The notes: generated by a model not told the origin, from the sequence alone. Positions 1 through 8,976 are shown, numbered from the stretch's first letter. The stretch is DNA of 64,000 nt from Janthinobacterium sp. ROICE36 (GCF_002869965.1 NZ_PEBS01000001.1:1-64000); one strand, 5' to 3'. A program made the numbers and translations.

Positions 1-246
1 ACAAACCACGTTCACTTTCGCCGCTTACAACCTGACGCGCATGGCGACGATCTTTGGCTGGCGTTTATCGGCGGTGGTTGGATAACTCCGTCCATAGAGT
101 ACGGAAAGCGCTAAAAAATGTCAAAAAACGGCCTGAAAAGTGGCTGAAAACTGCTTTTTAGGAAAAATGCGGCTTCCAGCCCGAAAAATTCGCATGTCTG
201 GCGACAAAATCCGAAGGACTGGGGTCCTTTTTCAACACCCTGCTAA
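1..246 (+). mobile_element. Right end of a probable insertion sequence (IS1182/IS5-like), cut by the window edge
   Basis: Reading frame 2 is open from the left edge to a TAA at 83-85. Its last 27 residues contain FTFAAYNLTRM, which resembles the C-terminal AxYNLxRL motif of DDE transposases of the IS1182 and related groups. After it comes about 150 bp of gene-free sequence ending near 231-246 in a CTTTTTCAACACCCTG stretch, which looks like an IS terminal repeat. The other end lies outside the window, so neither the inverted-repeat pair nor a target duplication can be checked. A chance match of a short C-terminal fragment remains possible. Confidence 0.45.
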
Positions 247-353
247 GTGCCAAGTGCCAAGTGATACGCATGGCGTGCATATGCTTAGTCGAAATCGGTC
301 GTTTGCCTTGCCGCCCAAGCGCCGTATGATGCAGCTTTTGCCTGTGCCATCCC

Positions 354-1274
354 ATGCATCCTGATACCGACAAGCTGGCGCGCTGGCTGCTCGGCAGCCT
401 GGAGCTCGACACCGCCGTCCTGCATGTGGGCCAGTACTGTGGCCGCTGGCGCGCCTCCACGGCGGGCCGGGAACTGGGCAGCTTTAACCTGGTGCTCGAT
501 GGCCACTGCTATTTGCATCTCGATGGCGCCGCGCCGATAGCGCTCGGCCCGCGCGATGGCGTCTTCCTGCTGCGCGACTTGCCCCACTTCCTCAGCCCCC
601 ACAGCGATCCGCTGCAGGCGGTGAGCGCGCAAGCCATGCTGCCGCTGCAATCGCCCACGGACCAGCCGGCGACGGCGCTGGCCTGCGGCTTCTTTCAATT
701 TCGTGGCGCCCTTTGCGCGCTGATCGTCGACTCCTTCCCGCCATATCTGCTGATACGCGGCGACGCGCCCGCCTTCGGCGCCGCCGCCGCGCTGTTCGAC
801 CTGATACTGGCAGAGGCAGGCGGCGACCCGGAGCAACCGTCACCGCTCATCGCGCGCCTGGTCGAACTGCTGTTCTTTTACCTCATCCGCCATGTGGCGC
901 AAGGCGAGCAGGTAGCAGCCGGCCTGCTGTCGCTGCTGCACCAACCCGCCTTTTCGCCGCTGCTCGAACGCATGCTCGACGCCCCCGCCGACGACTGGTC
1001 GATCGAGAACATGGCCAAGGCGGCCTGCATGTCGCGCGCCAGCTTCTGCAAGCATTTCGCCAACGCCAGCGGCCACTCGCCGGCCCAATTCCTGCTCCTG
1101 CTGCGCATGAAGATCGCCGCACGGCGCCTGCACGACGGCGTCTCCGTCGAACGCGCAGCCGAACTGGTGGGTTATCGTTCGCCCGCCGCCTTTACGCGCG
1201 CCTTCAAGCGGGTCACGGGCGAGCAACCGGGCGCCTACCGGCGCGACCAGCGCCAGCGTCAACTGGCCAGCTGA
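354..1274 (+). CDS. AraC-family transcriptional regulator with N-terminal cupin-type sensor domain
   Basis: This 306-residue protein has the AraC/XylS layout. The N-terminal half (about 1-180) resembles the AraC cupin_6-type ligand domain, with a GSFNLVLDGHCYLHLDG stretch. The C-terminal 100 residues carry two helix-turn-helix units, WSIENMAKAACMSRASF and VERAAELVGYRSPAAFTRAF, with the usual ending GEQPGAYRR. It lies 118 bp upstream of, and in the same direction as, the AhpD-like gene that begins the following operon, so it is the likely local regulator (inference). The start is the first ATG of the frame and has no strong ribosome-binding site. The inducer is unknown. Confidence 0.85.
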   Translation: MHPDTDKLARWLLGSLELDTAVLHVGQYCGRWRASTAGRELGSFNLVLDGHCYLHLDGAAPIALGPRDGVFLLRDLPHFLSPHSDPLQAVSAQAMLPLQSPTDQPATALACGFFQFRGALCALIVDSFPPYLLIRGDAPAFGAAAALFDLILAEAGGDPEQPSPLIARLVELLFFYLIRHVAQGEQVAAGLLSLLHQPAFSPLLERMLDAPADDWSIENMAKAACMSRASFCKHFANASGHSPAQFLLLLRMKIAARRLHDGVSVERAAELVGYRSPAAFTRAFKRVTGEQPGAYRRDQRQRQLAS

Positions 1275-1392
1275 CATCAAGGTTTGCGCAATCAAAGACG
1301 AACGAGCACAAAAGGACGACGCTGACGTCTGTTGCATGCACGGCATGGCCGATATAATGGCTGGGTGACTTACTAAACTAGCAAGGTACCCC

Positions 1393-1947
1393 ATGTCCCG
1401 TCTGACGCTGCACACTCTCGATACCGCCCCGGCCGATAGCCGTCCCTTCGTGGAAAAGGCCATCGCCAACAACGGCTTCCTGCCCAACCTGATCGGCGTA
1501 CTGGCCAACGCGCCACTGGCCCTGGAAACCTATCTGAGCGTATCGGGCATCAATGCGCGCGCCAGCCTGAGCCTGATGGAACGCGAAGTGGTGCAGATCA
1601 CCGCCGCGCGCATCCATGGCTGCGATTTCTGCATCGCCGGCCATAGCGCCATTTCGCTGAAAAAAGCGGGCCAGACGCCCGATATCGTGCGCGCCCTGCA
1701 GCATGGCCAGCCGACCGGCGATACGAAGCTGGACGCCGTCGCCGCCTTCGCCACGGCCGTCATCGCCACGCGCGGCGCCGTCAGCGACGCCGACTATCAA
1801 GCCTTCCTGGCCGCCGGCTACAATGAACAGCAGGCGCTGGAAGTGGTGCTGGGCATCAGCCTGGCCACCCTGTGCAATTTTTCCAACAGCCTGGCCGGCA
1901 CGCCCGTCAATCCGCAATTGACGCCCTACCTGCCTGGCGCGGTCTGA
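1393..1947 (+). CDS. Carboxymuconolactone decarboxylase/AhpD-family protein
   Basis: The 184-residue protein has the AhpD-type redox motif E65-x11-C77-x2-C80-x3-H84 (within HGCDFCIAGH), so a thiol-dependent peroxidase or reductase activity is likely rather than lactone decarboxylation. An AAGG site stands seven bases before the ATG. It is the first gene of a run with an acyl-CoA-dehydrogenase-like gene (one base away) and an ABC importer. AhpD-like proteins recur in organosulfur and xenobiotic uptake clusters, where they are thought to deal with peroxide by-products. Family assignment is strong; substrate is unknown. Confidence 0.88.
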   Translation: MSRLTLHTLDTAPADSRPFVEKAIANNGFLPNLIGVLANAPLALETYLSVSGINARASLSLMEREVVQITAARIHGCDFCIAGHSAISLKKAGQTPDIVRALQHGQPTGDTKLDAVAAFATAVIATRGAVSDADYQAFLAAGYNEQQALEVVLGISLATLCNFSNSLAGTPVNPQLTPYLPGAV

Positions 1948-1948
1948 C

Positions 1949-3028
1949 ATGGGCCACCTCAATCACTGGCTGCACATGCATGCCGACCGGCTCGACCAAT
2001 CGTCGGAACTGGCAGAAACTGTACTTCCCGCGCTGGCCGGCGACCAGCTGCTGGCCATCGGCGTGCCGCAGGAGCACGGCGGCGCGGGCGGCGACGTGCG
2101 CGACGCCATCGATGCCATCGCCAATGTGGCCGAGCAATCGGTAACGGCGGCCTTTGTCTTCTGGGGCCAGCGCTGCTTCATCGAATTCCTGCTGCAAAGC
2201 GAGAACCGCGCGCTGGCCGAGCGCCGCCTGCCCGGCCTGCTGGCGGGCACGCAGGCGGGCGCCAGCGGCCTGTCGAACGCCATGAAATTCTTGTCCGGCA
2301 TCGAGCAGCTGCAAATCACGGGCGTGCGCCAGGATGACGGCTTGCTGGTCGACGGCGGCCTGGCCTGGGTGACGAACTTGCGCAAGGCGGGCTTTGTCGC
2401 GGCGGCCGCCGTGGCGCCGAACGACGGCGCGCCACCCGCCATCGTCGCCTTCGACAGCGGCACCCCAGGCGTGCAGCGCAGCGACGACCTGGAACTGGTC
2501 GCCCTGCGCGGCAGCAATACGGCCTCGGTCAAGCTGACGCAGGTGCACATCCCCGCTGCGGACATCATCAGCGACAATGCGCCAGCCTGGCTGCCGCAGG
2601 TGCGTCCCTCCTTCCTCGGCATGCAGTGCGGCCTGTCGATCGGCCTGGCGCGCGCCAGCCTGGCAAAGGCGGCGCAGATCTCGGCCGGCTCGCGCAACGC
2701 GCTCACGCCGCGCATCGAAGCGCTGCAAGTCACCCTGGAGGCGGCTGTTGCCACCTTGCTGGCCGGCGTGCACGATGGCCGCTTCAAGACGCAGGCGCCG
2801 GCCATGTTCCGCCTGCGCATACAACTGGCGGACGTGCTGCAGCAGGCTCTGATGCTGGAACTTCAGGCGATGGGCGGCCGCGCCTATCTGAACGCCGAAC
2901 AGCAGGGCTTTGCCCGCCGCTGGCGCGAATCGTCGTTCATCCCCATCGTCACCCCCAGCCTGACGCAATTGCAATCAGCCTTGCAGCTGTTCGACAGCCA
3001 GCAGGCGGCAGCGGGAGCCCCGGCATGA
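1949..3028 (+). CDS. Acyl-CoA dehydrogenase-like flavoprotein (SfnB/DszC-type relative)
   Basis: A 359-residue protein with the acyl-CoA dehydrogenase fold pattern: an N-terminal helical segment with IGVPQEHGGAGG, a central segment around ASGLSNAMKF, and a helical C-terminal domain (FLGMQCGLSIGLARASLAKA). It is shorter than typical dehydrogenases of 380 or more residues, and I cannot place the catalytic glutamate. Relatives beside NitT/TauT-type importers and AhpD-like genes include SfnB/DszC-type flavin-dependent oxygenases of organosulfur metabolism, so a monooxygenase role is possible (inference). It begins one base after the AhpD-like stop and its TGA overlaps the ATG of the ABC ATPase gene, implying translational coupling. 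Confidence 0.75.
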   Translation: MGHLNHWLHMHADRLDQSSELAETVLPALAGDQLLAIGVPQEHGGAGGDVRDAIDAIANVAEQSVTAAFVFWGQRCFIEFLLQSENRALAERRLPGLLAGTQAGASGLSNAMKFLSGIEQLQITGVRQDDGLLVDGGLAWVTNLRKAGFVAAAAVAPNDGAPPAIVAFDSGTPGVQRSDDLELVALRGSNTASVKLTQVHIPAADIISDNAPAWLPQVRPSFLGMQCGLSIGLARASLAKAAQISAGSRNALTPRIEALQVTLEAAVATLLAGVHDGRFKTQAPAMFRLRIQLADVLQQALMLELQAMGGRAYLNAEQQGFARRWRESSFIPIVTPSLTQLQSALQLFDSQQAAAGAPA

Positions 3029-3825
3029 CGGTAGCAGTGGAAGCGCAAGACTGGGCGCTGCAGGCGCGCGATCTCAGCTACGCCTATCCGGGCACGGCGC
3101 CCGTGTTCCAGCATGTCTCGCTGGGCGTGCGCAAGCGCGAAATCGTCTGCCTGCTGGGCGGCAGTGGCTGCGGCAAATCGAGCCTGCTGCGCGTGCTGGC
3201 CGGCTTGCAGCCGCAATCCACGGGCGCGATCCAGTTTCTCGACGCCCCGATGCGCGAACCGGACCCGCGCAGCGCCCTCGTCTTCCAGCAGGCCAGCCTC
3301 TTGCCCTGGCTGAACGTCACGGGCAATGCCGGTTTCGGCCTGGACTTCAAGCACCAGCCGCAGCTCACGCGCGAAGCGCACCAGGCGCGCGTGGCGCAAG
3401 CCATCGAAGCGGTCGGTTTGAAGGGCCGCGAAAAGCTGTATCCATCCGCGCTGTCGGGCGGCATGGCGCAGCGCGTGGCGCTGGCCCGTGCGCTGGCGCG
3501 CGAACCGGAACTGCTATTCGCCGACGAACCGTTTTCCGCGCTCGACGCCATCACGCGCGCCGAGATGCAGTCGCTGCTGGTCGACGTGGTGCACCGCTGG
3601 CATACGGCCGTGCTGCTGGTCACGCACGATATCGATGAAGCCATCCTGGTGGCCGACCGCATCTTGCTGATGGGTGGCAAGCCCGGCAACATCGTGCGCG
3701 AGTGGCCCGTCGCCATCGCCCAGCCCAGAATCGGCCACAGCGCCGAAGTGATCGCCCTCAAGATGGACATTCTCGACGCCCTGCAGGCACTACAACAGCA
3801 AGACCAGGCCCACGCCGCACATTAA
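3025..3825 (+). CDS. ABC transporter ATP-binding protein, NitT/TauT (SsuB-like) family
   Basis: The ATG at 3025 overlaps the previous stop (ATGA) and gives 266 residues, the usual size. The open frame runs further upstream but that part lies inside the preceding gene. Motifs: Walker A GGSGCGKS (45-52), Q-loop FQQASLLPW (about 87-95), signature LSGGMAQR (143-150), Walker B LLFADEP (163-169) and switch H201. These are typical of SsuB/TauB/NrtD-type importers. It should energise the permease encoded at 5094-5858. Confidence 0.93.
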   Translation: MTVAVEAQDWALQARDLSYAYPGTAPVFQHVSLGVRKREIVCLLGGSGCGKSSLLRVLAGLQPQSTGAIQFLDAPMREPDPRSALVFQQASLLPWLNVTGNAGFGLDFKHQPQLTREAHQARVAQAIEAVGLKGREKLYPSALSGGMAQRVALARALAREPELLFADEPFSALDAITRAEMQSLLVDVVHRWHTAVLLVTHDIDEAILVADRILLMGGKPGNIVREWPVAIAQPRIGHSAEVIALKMDILDALQALQQQDQAHAAH

Positions 3826-3846
3826 TGCACCTTATTGGAACCCATC

Positions 3847-5091
3847 ATGTCCCTCCCCAACGATAACAAACCCCTGCATATCTGCGCCTCCTCCGATTGC
3901 GACTGCGGCCTGACACGGCGCGACTTCCTGCGCATGTCGGCCCTGGCCACGGCCAGCGTCGCTTCGCCGCTGCTGTTCGCCGGCGACGCCATGGCCCAGC
4001 AAGGCCCGAAAGGCGACGACCAGCCGGTGAAAATCGGCTACCTGCCGATCACCGACGCCACCCCGCTGCTCGTCGCCCACGCCCGCAAGATGTTCGAGGC
4101 GGAAGGCTTGCAGGCGGAAACGCCGCGCCTGTTCCGCAGCTGGGCGCAGATCATCGAAGCCTTCGTGGCCGGCCAGGTCAACGTCATCCATTTACTGTCG
4201 CCCGCCACCCTGTGGGTGCGCTACGGTGCCAAGTTCCCCGCCAAAGTCGTCGCCTGGAACCACGTCAACGGCTCCGCGCTGACAGTGGCCAACGAAATCA
4301 ACAAGGTCTCCGAGCTGGGCGGACGCACGGTCGCGATTCCATTCTGGTACTCGATCCACAACATCCTGCTGCAGCAAATCCTGACCTCGAATGGCCTGAC
4401 CCCGGTCACGCGCGCGCGCAACGCGACCATCAAATCGAATGAAGTCAACCTGATCGTGCTGGCGCCGGCCGAAATGGTCTCGGCCCTGGCCAGCAAGTCG
4501 ATCGCCGGCTACATCGTGGCCGAGCCGTTCAATGCGGCGGCGGAAAACGCCGGCATCGGCAAGATCCTGCGCTTCTCGGGCGACGTGTGGAAAAACCATG
4601 CGTGCTGCGTCACGTTCCTGTCGGAGCGCGACATCAACACGCGTCCCGAATGGGCGCAGAAGGTGACCAACGCCATCGTCAAGGCGCAGCTGTGGACGCG
4701 CTCGAACCAGGTCGACACGGCCAAGCTGCTGTCGAACGTGGGCGAGCACCGCTATACGCCGCATCCGCTGCAGGTACTGACCAAGGTACTGGCCACCACC
4801 GATTACGCGAGCTATGAAAAGCAGGGACTGATCGTGCACAAGAACTGGCAGCAGCGCCGCATCGACTTCCAGCCCTATCCGTTTGCCTCGTACACGGAAG
4901 AACTGGTGCGCGCCATCGGCCGCACCAAGGTCGAAGGCGATACGCGCTTCCTGGCCAAACTCGATCCGAAGTTTGCCGCGCGCGACCTGGTCGATGACCG
5001 CTTCGTGCGCAAGGCCATCACCGCCGTGGGCGGCCCGGCCGCCTTCGGCTTGCCGGCCAACCTGCTGCGCAGCGAAACCGTGGCGGTCTGA
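3847..5091 (+). CDS. ABC transporter substrate-binding protein, NrtA/SsuA/NMT1-like, Tat-exported
   Basis: I choose the ATG at 3847 because TTGGAA lies just before it; an in-frame TTG at 3835 would add four residues. The 414-residue protein has a twin-arginine signal, T23-R24-R25-D-F-L-R, a hydrophobic stretch and an AMAQQ cleavage region. The mature part begins VKIGYLPITDATPLLVAH, typical of NrtA/CmpA/SsuA-type binding proteins. C13, C18 and C20 lie before the Tat motif, which is unusual. With the ATPase and permease it completes an importer; the ligand (sulfonate, nitrate, amide or other) cannot be read from sequence. Confidence 0.9.
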   Translation: MSLPNDNKPLHICASSDCDCGLTRRDFLRMSALATASVASPLLFAGDAMAQQGPKGDDQPVKIGYLPITDATPLLVAHARKMFEAEGLQAETPRLFRSWAQIIEAFVAGQVNVIHLLSPATLWVRYGAKFPAKVVAWNHVNGSALTVANEINKVSELGGRTVAIPFWYSIHNILLQQILTSNGLTPVTRARNATIKSNEVNLIVLAPAEMVSALASKSIAGYIVAEPFNAAAENAGIGKILRFSGDVWKNHACCVTFLSERDINTRPEWAQKVTNAIVKAQLWTRSNQVDTAKLLSNVGEHRYTPHPLQVLTKVLATTDYASYEKQGLIVHKNWQQRRIDFQPYPFASYTEELVRAIGRTKVEGDTRFLAKLDPKFAARDLVDDRFVRKAITAVGGPAAFGLPANLLRSETVAV

Positions 5092-5093
5092 CG

Positions 5094-5858
5094 ATGGCAA
5101 AGAAGTTGTTCACGAAGTTCGGCCTGCCCCTGGTGGGGCTGGCCTGTGCCTTGCTGCTGTGGTCCATGGGCGTCACGGCGCTGGAAAAATCCACGCCCAT
5201 CGCCACCGCCTTTGCGCCGCTGCCCACGGCGCTGGCGTTCCGGGAAATGCTGGGCGGTGCGGATATCTGGCTGCACGTGGTATTGAGCCTGCAAAGGGTA
5301 GCTGTCGGCCTGGGGCTGGCGATCATCATCGGCGTGCCGCTGGGCGTGCTGGTGGCCATGTCGAAAAGTTTTTCCGGCGCGGCCATGCCGCTGTTCCAGC
5401 TGCTGCGCATGATTTCGCCGCTATCATGGATGCCGATCGCCGTGATGGTGCTGGGCGTCGGCGACGCGCCCGTGTACTTCCTGCTGGCGTTTGCGGCCGT
5501 CTGGCCGATTTTGCTCAATACGGCGGCCGGCGTGGCGCGCCTCGATCCGAACTGGCTGCTGCTGGCGCGCAGCCTGTCGGCCACGCGCAGCGAGATCGTC
5601 TTCAAGGTGATTTTGCCGGGCATCACGGCCGATATTCTGACGGGCGTGCGCCTGGCCATCGGCATCATCTGGATCGTGCTGGTACCGGCGGAAATGCTGG
5701 GCGTCTCGGCCGGCCTCGGCTACTTCATCCTCGACACGCGCGACCGCCTTGCGTATTCGGAACTGATGGCTGCCATCGTGCTGATCGGGATTTTAGGTTT
5801 CATCCTCGACTACCTGGCACGCGCCGCCCACGCGCGCTGGCTGCACGTCAAGAATTAA
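5094..5858 (+). CDS. ABC transporter permease, NitT/TauT (SsuC-like) family
   Basis: A 254-residue inner-membrane protein with several hydrophobic segments and the binding-protein-dependent permease signature around LLARSLSATRSEIVFKVILP (EAA-like loop that contacts the ATPase). It starts two bases after the binding-protein stop and closes the operon. Its last 11 bases overlap the convergent plsC gene. Confidence 0.92.
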   Translation: MAKKLFTKFGLPLVGLACALLLWSMGVTALEKSTPIATAFAPLPTALAFREMLGGADIWLHVVLSLQRVAVGLGLAIIIGVPLGVLVAMSKSFSGAAMPLFQLLRMISPLSWMPIAVMVLGVGDAPVYFLLAFAAVWPILLNTAAGVARLDPNWLLLARSLSATRSEIVFKVILPGITADILTGVRLAIGIIWIVLVPAEMLGVSAGLGYFILDTRDRLAYSELMAAIVLIGILGFILDYLARAAHARWLHVKN

Positions 5859-6672
5859 GCTGGTCCAGCGGCAGCGCGGCGGCCACCGCCGCCTGCGTTG
5901 CCGCCGCCAGCTCACGCCGGTGTGCATCGTCCGTAGCGACGGAAGCCAGGCAAGTCAGGCGCGCCGTGATGGGCGGGCCGCTGAGGATCGCCACCATGCT
6001 TTGCGCAAAACTCATGTCGCCGATGAAGTCGACCGCGTGATGCAGCCGCCCCTCGCCATCCACATACACGAGCGCGAACGGCTGCACCGGCACTTGCGCA
6101 TCGATGGCCGCCTCGAACAGGTTGGCATGAAACGGCAGGATCTGTCCTTGCGCGGCGGTGGTACCCTCGGGGAAGAACGCAATGCGCTCGCCCGCCGTCA
6201 ACTTATCCACCAGACCCTGAAAAATCAGGCGCAGGTCACGCTTGCTGCCGCGCGAAATGAAGATGGTGCCGGCACGTCCCGCCAGCCAGCCAAGAATCGG
6301 CCAGGCGCGGATTTCCGCCTTGGCGACGAAACGACAGGGGTGGACGGCATTGATGACGAAGATGTCGAGCCACGAGACGTGGTTCGCCACCACCATCGCA
6401 TGGTCGAGGGCCGGAATGCTGGCGGCCGGCTGCTCCACGTGCACGCCGCAGATGTCGAGCAGCTGCGTCGACCAGCGGCGGATGCGCCGGTTACGCCCCT
6501 CCAGGTCCAGCCAGGGAAAGAGCACGGCGCTCTTGGCCATGCCGCAGCCCAGGTGTATGGCGATGCGCGCGAGGCGGTAGGTAAGCAGAAGTTTCAAATC
6601 ACACCAACAAATAAACCAGAACCGAAATCCGGGAGCAGACAAGGGATGCCGGGGCAGCGCGCCCCGGTCCAT
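5848..6672 (-). CDS. plsC: 1-acyl-sn-glycerol-3-phosphate acyltransferase
   Basis: The 274-residue protein shows the acyltransferase motifs in order: NHVSWLD (H-x4-D catalytic pair), FISRGS (substrate binding) and FPEGTT. It transfers an acyl chain to lysophosphatidic acid to make phosphatidic acid at the inner membrane. The hydrophobic N-terminus fits a membrane anchor. It lies 12 bp downstream of pyrX on the same strand, an arrangement seen in other Burkholderiales, and converges on the ABC permease gene. The start may lie a few codons further in. Confidence 0.9.
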   Translation of the reverse strand: MDRGALPRHPLSAPGFRFWFICWCDLKLLLTYRLARIAIHLGCGMAKSAVLFPWLDLEGRNRRIRRWSTQLLDICGVHVEQPAASIPALDHAMVVANHVSWLDIFVINAVHPCRFVAKAEIRAWPILGWLAGRAGTIFISRGSKRDLRLIFQGLVDKLTAGERIAFFPEGTTAAQGQILPFHANLFEAAIDAQVPVQPFALVYVDGEGRLHHAVDFIGDMSFAQSMVAILSGPPITARLTCLASVATDDAHRRELAAATQAAVAAALPLDQLNS

Positions 6673-6684
6673 GGATCTGATTTT

Positions 6685-7986
6685 TTAACGCTGAAACGCC
6701 ACCTGTCCAGCCACGATGGTCGCCTTGACGATGCCGCTCAGCTCATAGCCGAGGAAAGGCGTGTGCTTGCCCTGGCTGGCCAGCGATGCCGACGACACCG
6801 TCCAGCGCGCGGCCGGATCGAAGACGCAGATGTCGGCCGCTTCGCCCACGGCCAGGCTGCCGGCCGGGATGCCAGCGACACGCGCCGCGTCGGACGTGAC
6901 CTTGGCCACGGCGCGCGCCAGCGGACGGGTACCGGCTTGCGGCTGCGCCAGCGCATAGTCGTCGGCCCATTTCAGGGCCAGCGACAGCAGCAGTTCCAGG
7001 CCCGTGGCACCCGGAGAGGCTTCGCCGAAGGGCAGCAGTTTTTCATCGTCGTCGACTGGCGTATGGTCCGAGCACATGGCGTCCACCGTGCCGTCGAACA
7101 GGCCGGCGCGGATCGCATCGCGGTCGCGCTGGCTGCGGAACGGCGGCGTGACGCGCGCGTTCGAATCGAAAAAGCCGATATCGGCGTCCGTCAGGTGCAC
7201 ATGGTGCACGCCCACGTCGCAGGTGACGGGCAAGCCTTCGGCCTTCGCAACGCGGATCAGTTCCAGGCCCGCCGCCGACGAGATGCGGCACAGGTGCACG
7301 CGCGCGCGGCTGGCGCGCATCAATTCAAAGATCGTGTGCAGGGCGATGGTTTCGGACATCACGGGCACGCCGGACAGGCCCAGGCGCGAGGCCAGCGGAC
7401 CGCTGTGGGCGATGCCGCCACGGCCGATGTGCGGATCTTGCGGGCGCAGCCAGACCGTGTAGCCGAAGGTGTTCGCGTACTGCATGGCGCGCAGCAGCAC
7501 GGTGGTGTCCTCGATCGGCTCTTCCGCCTGCGCGAAGCCGATGCAACCGGCTTCCGTCAGTTCCGCCATTTCCGTCAGCGACTTGCCTTTCAAGCCCATG
7601 GTCAGCGCGCCCAGCGGGTGCACGTGGGCCTTGTTCTGCGTCTTGGCGCGGTATTTCAGCATCTCCACCAGGCCCGGCTCATCTAACACCGGGTCGGTAT
7701 CGGGCGGGCACACCAGGCTGGTGACGCCACCCTGCAGGGCCGCCTGCAATTCCGATTCCAGCGTCGCCTTGTATTCGTAACCCGGCTCGCGCAGGCGCGC
7801 GGACAGGTCGACCAGGCCGGGCGAAACTACCAGGCCGGCCGCGTCAAAGGTGGTGTCGGCGGCAAAGCCGGCGGGGGCGCTGCCCACGGCCAGCACTTTG
7901 CCGTCGGCGATAAACAGGTCTTGCAAGCCATCGATGCCGTTGGCAGGGTCGATCAGGTGGCCGTTCTTGATATGTAGTGTCGTCAT
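6685..7986 (-). CDS. pyrX: Dihydroorotase-like non-catalytic subunit of aspartate transcarbamylase (PyrX/PyrC')
   Basis: The 433-residue protein has the dihydroorotase fold and clear family identity, but zinc ligands are replaced. The metal motif DxHxHLREPG reads D60-L-S62-A-R64-LREPG, and the later CHVST-type segment reads HLCRISS, so at least three ligand histidines are gone. SDHTP is retained. This matches the inactive PyrC'/PyrX proteins that form dodecamers with PyrB in Pseudomonas and relatives. A structural or stabilising role is therefore likely, and a working dihydroorotase must be encoded elsewhere. It follows pyrB by 24 bp. Confidence 0.88.
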   Translation of the reverse strand: MTTLHIKNGHLIDPANGIDGLQDLFIADGKVLAVGSAPAGFAADTTFDAAGLVVSPGLVDLSARLREPGYEYKATLESELQAALQGGVTSLVCPPDTDPVLDEPGLVEMLKYRAKTQNKAHVHPLGALTMGLKGKSLTEMAELTEAGCIGFAQAEEPIEDTTVLLRAMQYANTFGYTVWLRPQDPHIGRGGIAHSGPLASRLGLSGVPVMSETIALHTIFELMRASRARVHLCRISSAAGLELIRVAKAEGLPVTCDVGVHHVHLTDADIGFFDSNARVTPPFRSQRDRDAIRAGLFDGTVDAMCSDHTPVDDDEKLLPFGEASPGATGLELLLSLALKWADDYALAQPQAGTRPLARAVAKVTSDAARVAGIPAGSLAVGEAADICVFDPAARWTVSSASLASQGKHTPFLGYELSGIVKATIVAGQVAFQR

Positions 7987-8010
7987 GCTCGCTTACTCGT
8001 CCTTGGGCTA

Positions 8011-8976
8011 TCAGCCCTGATTACCAGCCAAAATACTCATCACCGCCATGCGCACGGCGATACCGAACGTCACCTGCGGCAGGATCACCGCCTGCGGACC
8101 GTCGGCCACGGCCGAGTCGATCTCCACGCCGCGGTTCATCGGTCCCGGATGCATGACGATGGCGTCCGGTTTCGCCAGCGCCAGGCGCTCGGGCGTCAGG
8201 CCATAGCTCTTGAAATATTCCTGCGCCGATGGCAGCAGTGCACCGCTCATGCGTTCATTCTGCAGGCGCAGCATGATGATCACGTCCACGCCTTTCAAGC
8301 CTTCATCCATGTTGGTGAAGGTGCGCACGCCCATCTGTTCCAGGCCGCCCGGCAGCAAAGTGTGCGGGCCGATGGCGCGCACTTCCGGCACGCCCAAGGT
8401 GGTCAGCGCGTGGATGTCGGAACGGGCCACGCGGCTGTGCAGGATGTCGCCCACGATGGCCACCGTCAGGTTCGTGAAATCCTTCTTGTAGTGGCGGATC
8501 GTGTACATGTCGAGCAAACCCTGGGTCGGGTGCGCATGACGTCCGTCGCCCGCGTTGACGACGTGGACGTGCGGCTGCTTGGTGTCGATCAGGTGCTTGG
8601 CGATCAGGTAGGGCGCGCCCGACTGCGCGTGGCGCACGACGAACATGTCGGCATGCATGGCCGACAGATTGTCGATGGTGTCGAGCAGGGACTCGCCCTT
8701 GCTGGCCGACGAGGCCTGGATATTGAGGTTGATGACATCAGCCGACAGGCGCTTCGAGGCGATCTCGAAGGTGGTGCGGGTGCGCGTGGAGTTTTCAAAG
8801 AACAGGTTGAAAACGCTCTTGCCGCGCATCAGTGGCACCTTTTTCACATCGCGGTCGGAGATGCCGACGAAGGAGGAAGCGGTATCGAGGATGTGGTTGA
8901 CGATAGACTTCGGCAAGCCTTCGATCGTCAGCAGATGTTGCAGTTCGCCGTGTTTATTCAGTTGCGGATTAAGCAT
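8011..8976 (-). CDS. pyrB: Aspartate carbamoyltransferase, catalytic chain
   Basis: The 321-residue protein carries the carbamoyl-phosphate-binding motif [13 protein letters not shown] and the [11 protein letters not shown] loop. It makes N-carbamoyl-L-aspartate, the second step of pyrimidine synthesis, in the cytosol. The ATG lies inside the 3' end of pyrR (8-bp overlap), so translation is probably coupled. No pyrI regulatory chain is nearby; PyrX takes that position. Confidence 0.96.
   Translation of the reverse strand: MLNPQLNKHGELQHLLTIEGLPKSIVNHILDTASSFVGISDRDVKKVPLMRGKSVFNLFFENSTRTRTTFEIASKRLSADVINLNIQASSASKGESLLDTIDNLSAMHADMFVVRHAQSGAPYLIAKHLIDTKQPHVHVVNAGDGRHAHPTQGLLDMYTIRHYKKDFTNLTVAIVGDILHSRVARSDIHALTTLGVPEVRAIGPHTLLPGGLEQMGVRTFTNMDEGLKGVDVIIMLRLQNERMSGALLPSAQEYFKSYGLTPERLALAKPDAIVMHPGPMNRGVEIDSAVADGPQAVILPQVTFGIAVRMAVMSILAGNQG

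Noticed and set aside
245..262. AAGTGCC tandem repeats read as an IS target duplication
   Set aside because: They are short direct repeats on one side only; without the other IS end no duplication can be claimed.
140..364. 74-codon open frame before the AraC gene
   Set aside because: It lies in the IS tail and promoter region, has no ribosome-binding site and no recognisable product.
5920..7686. 588-codon plus-strand open frame across plsC and pyrX
   Set aside because: It spans two genuine minus-strand genes and has shadow composition rich in Arg, His, Gln and Asp.
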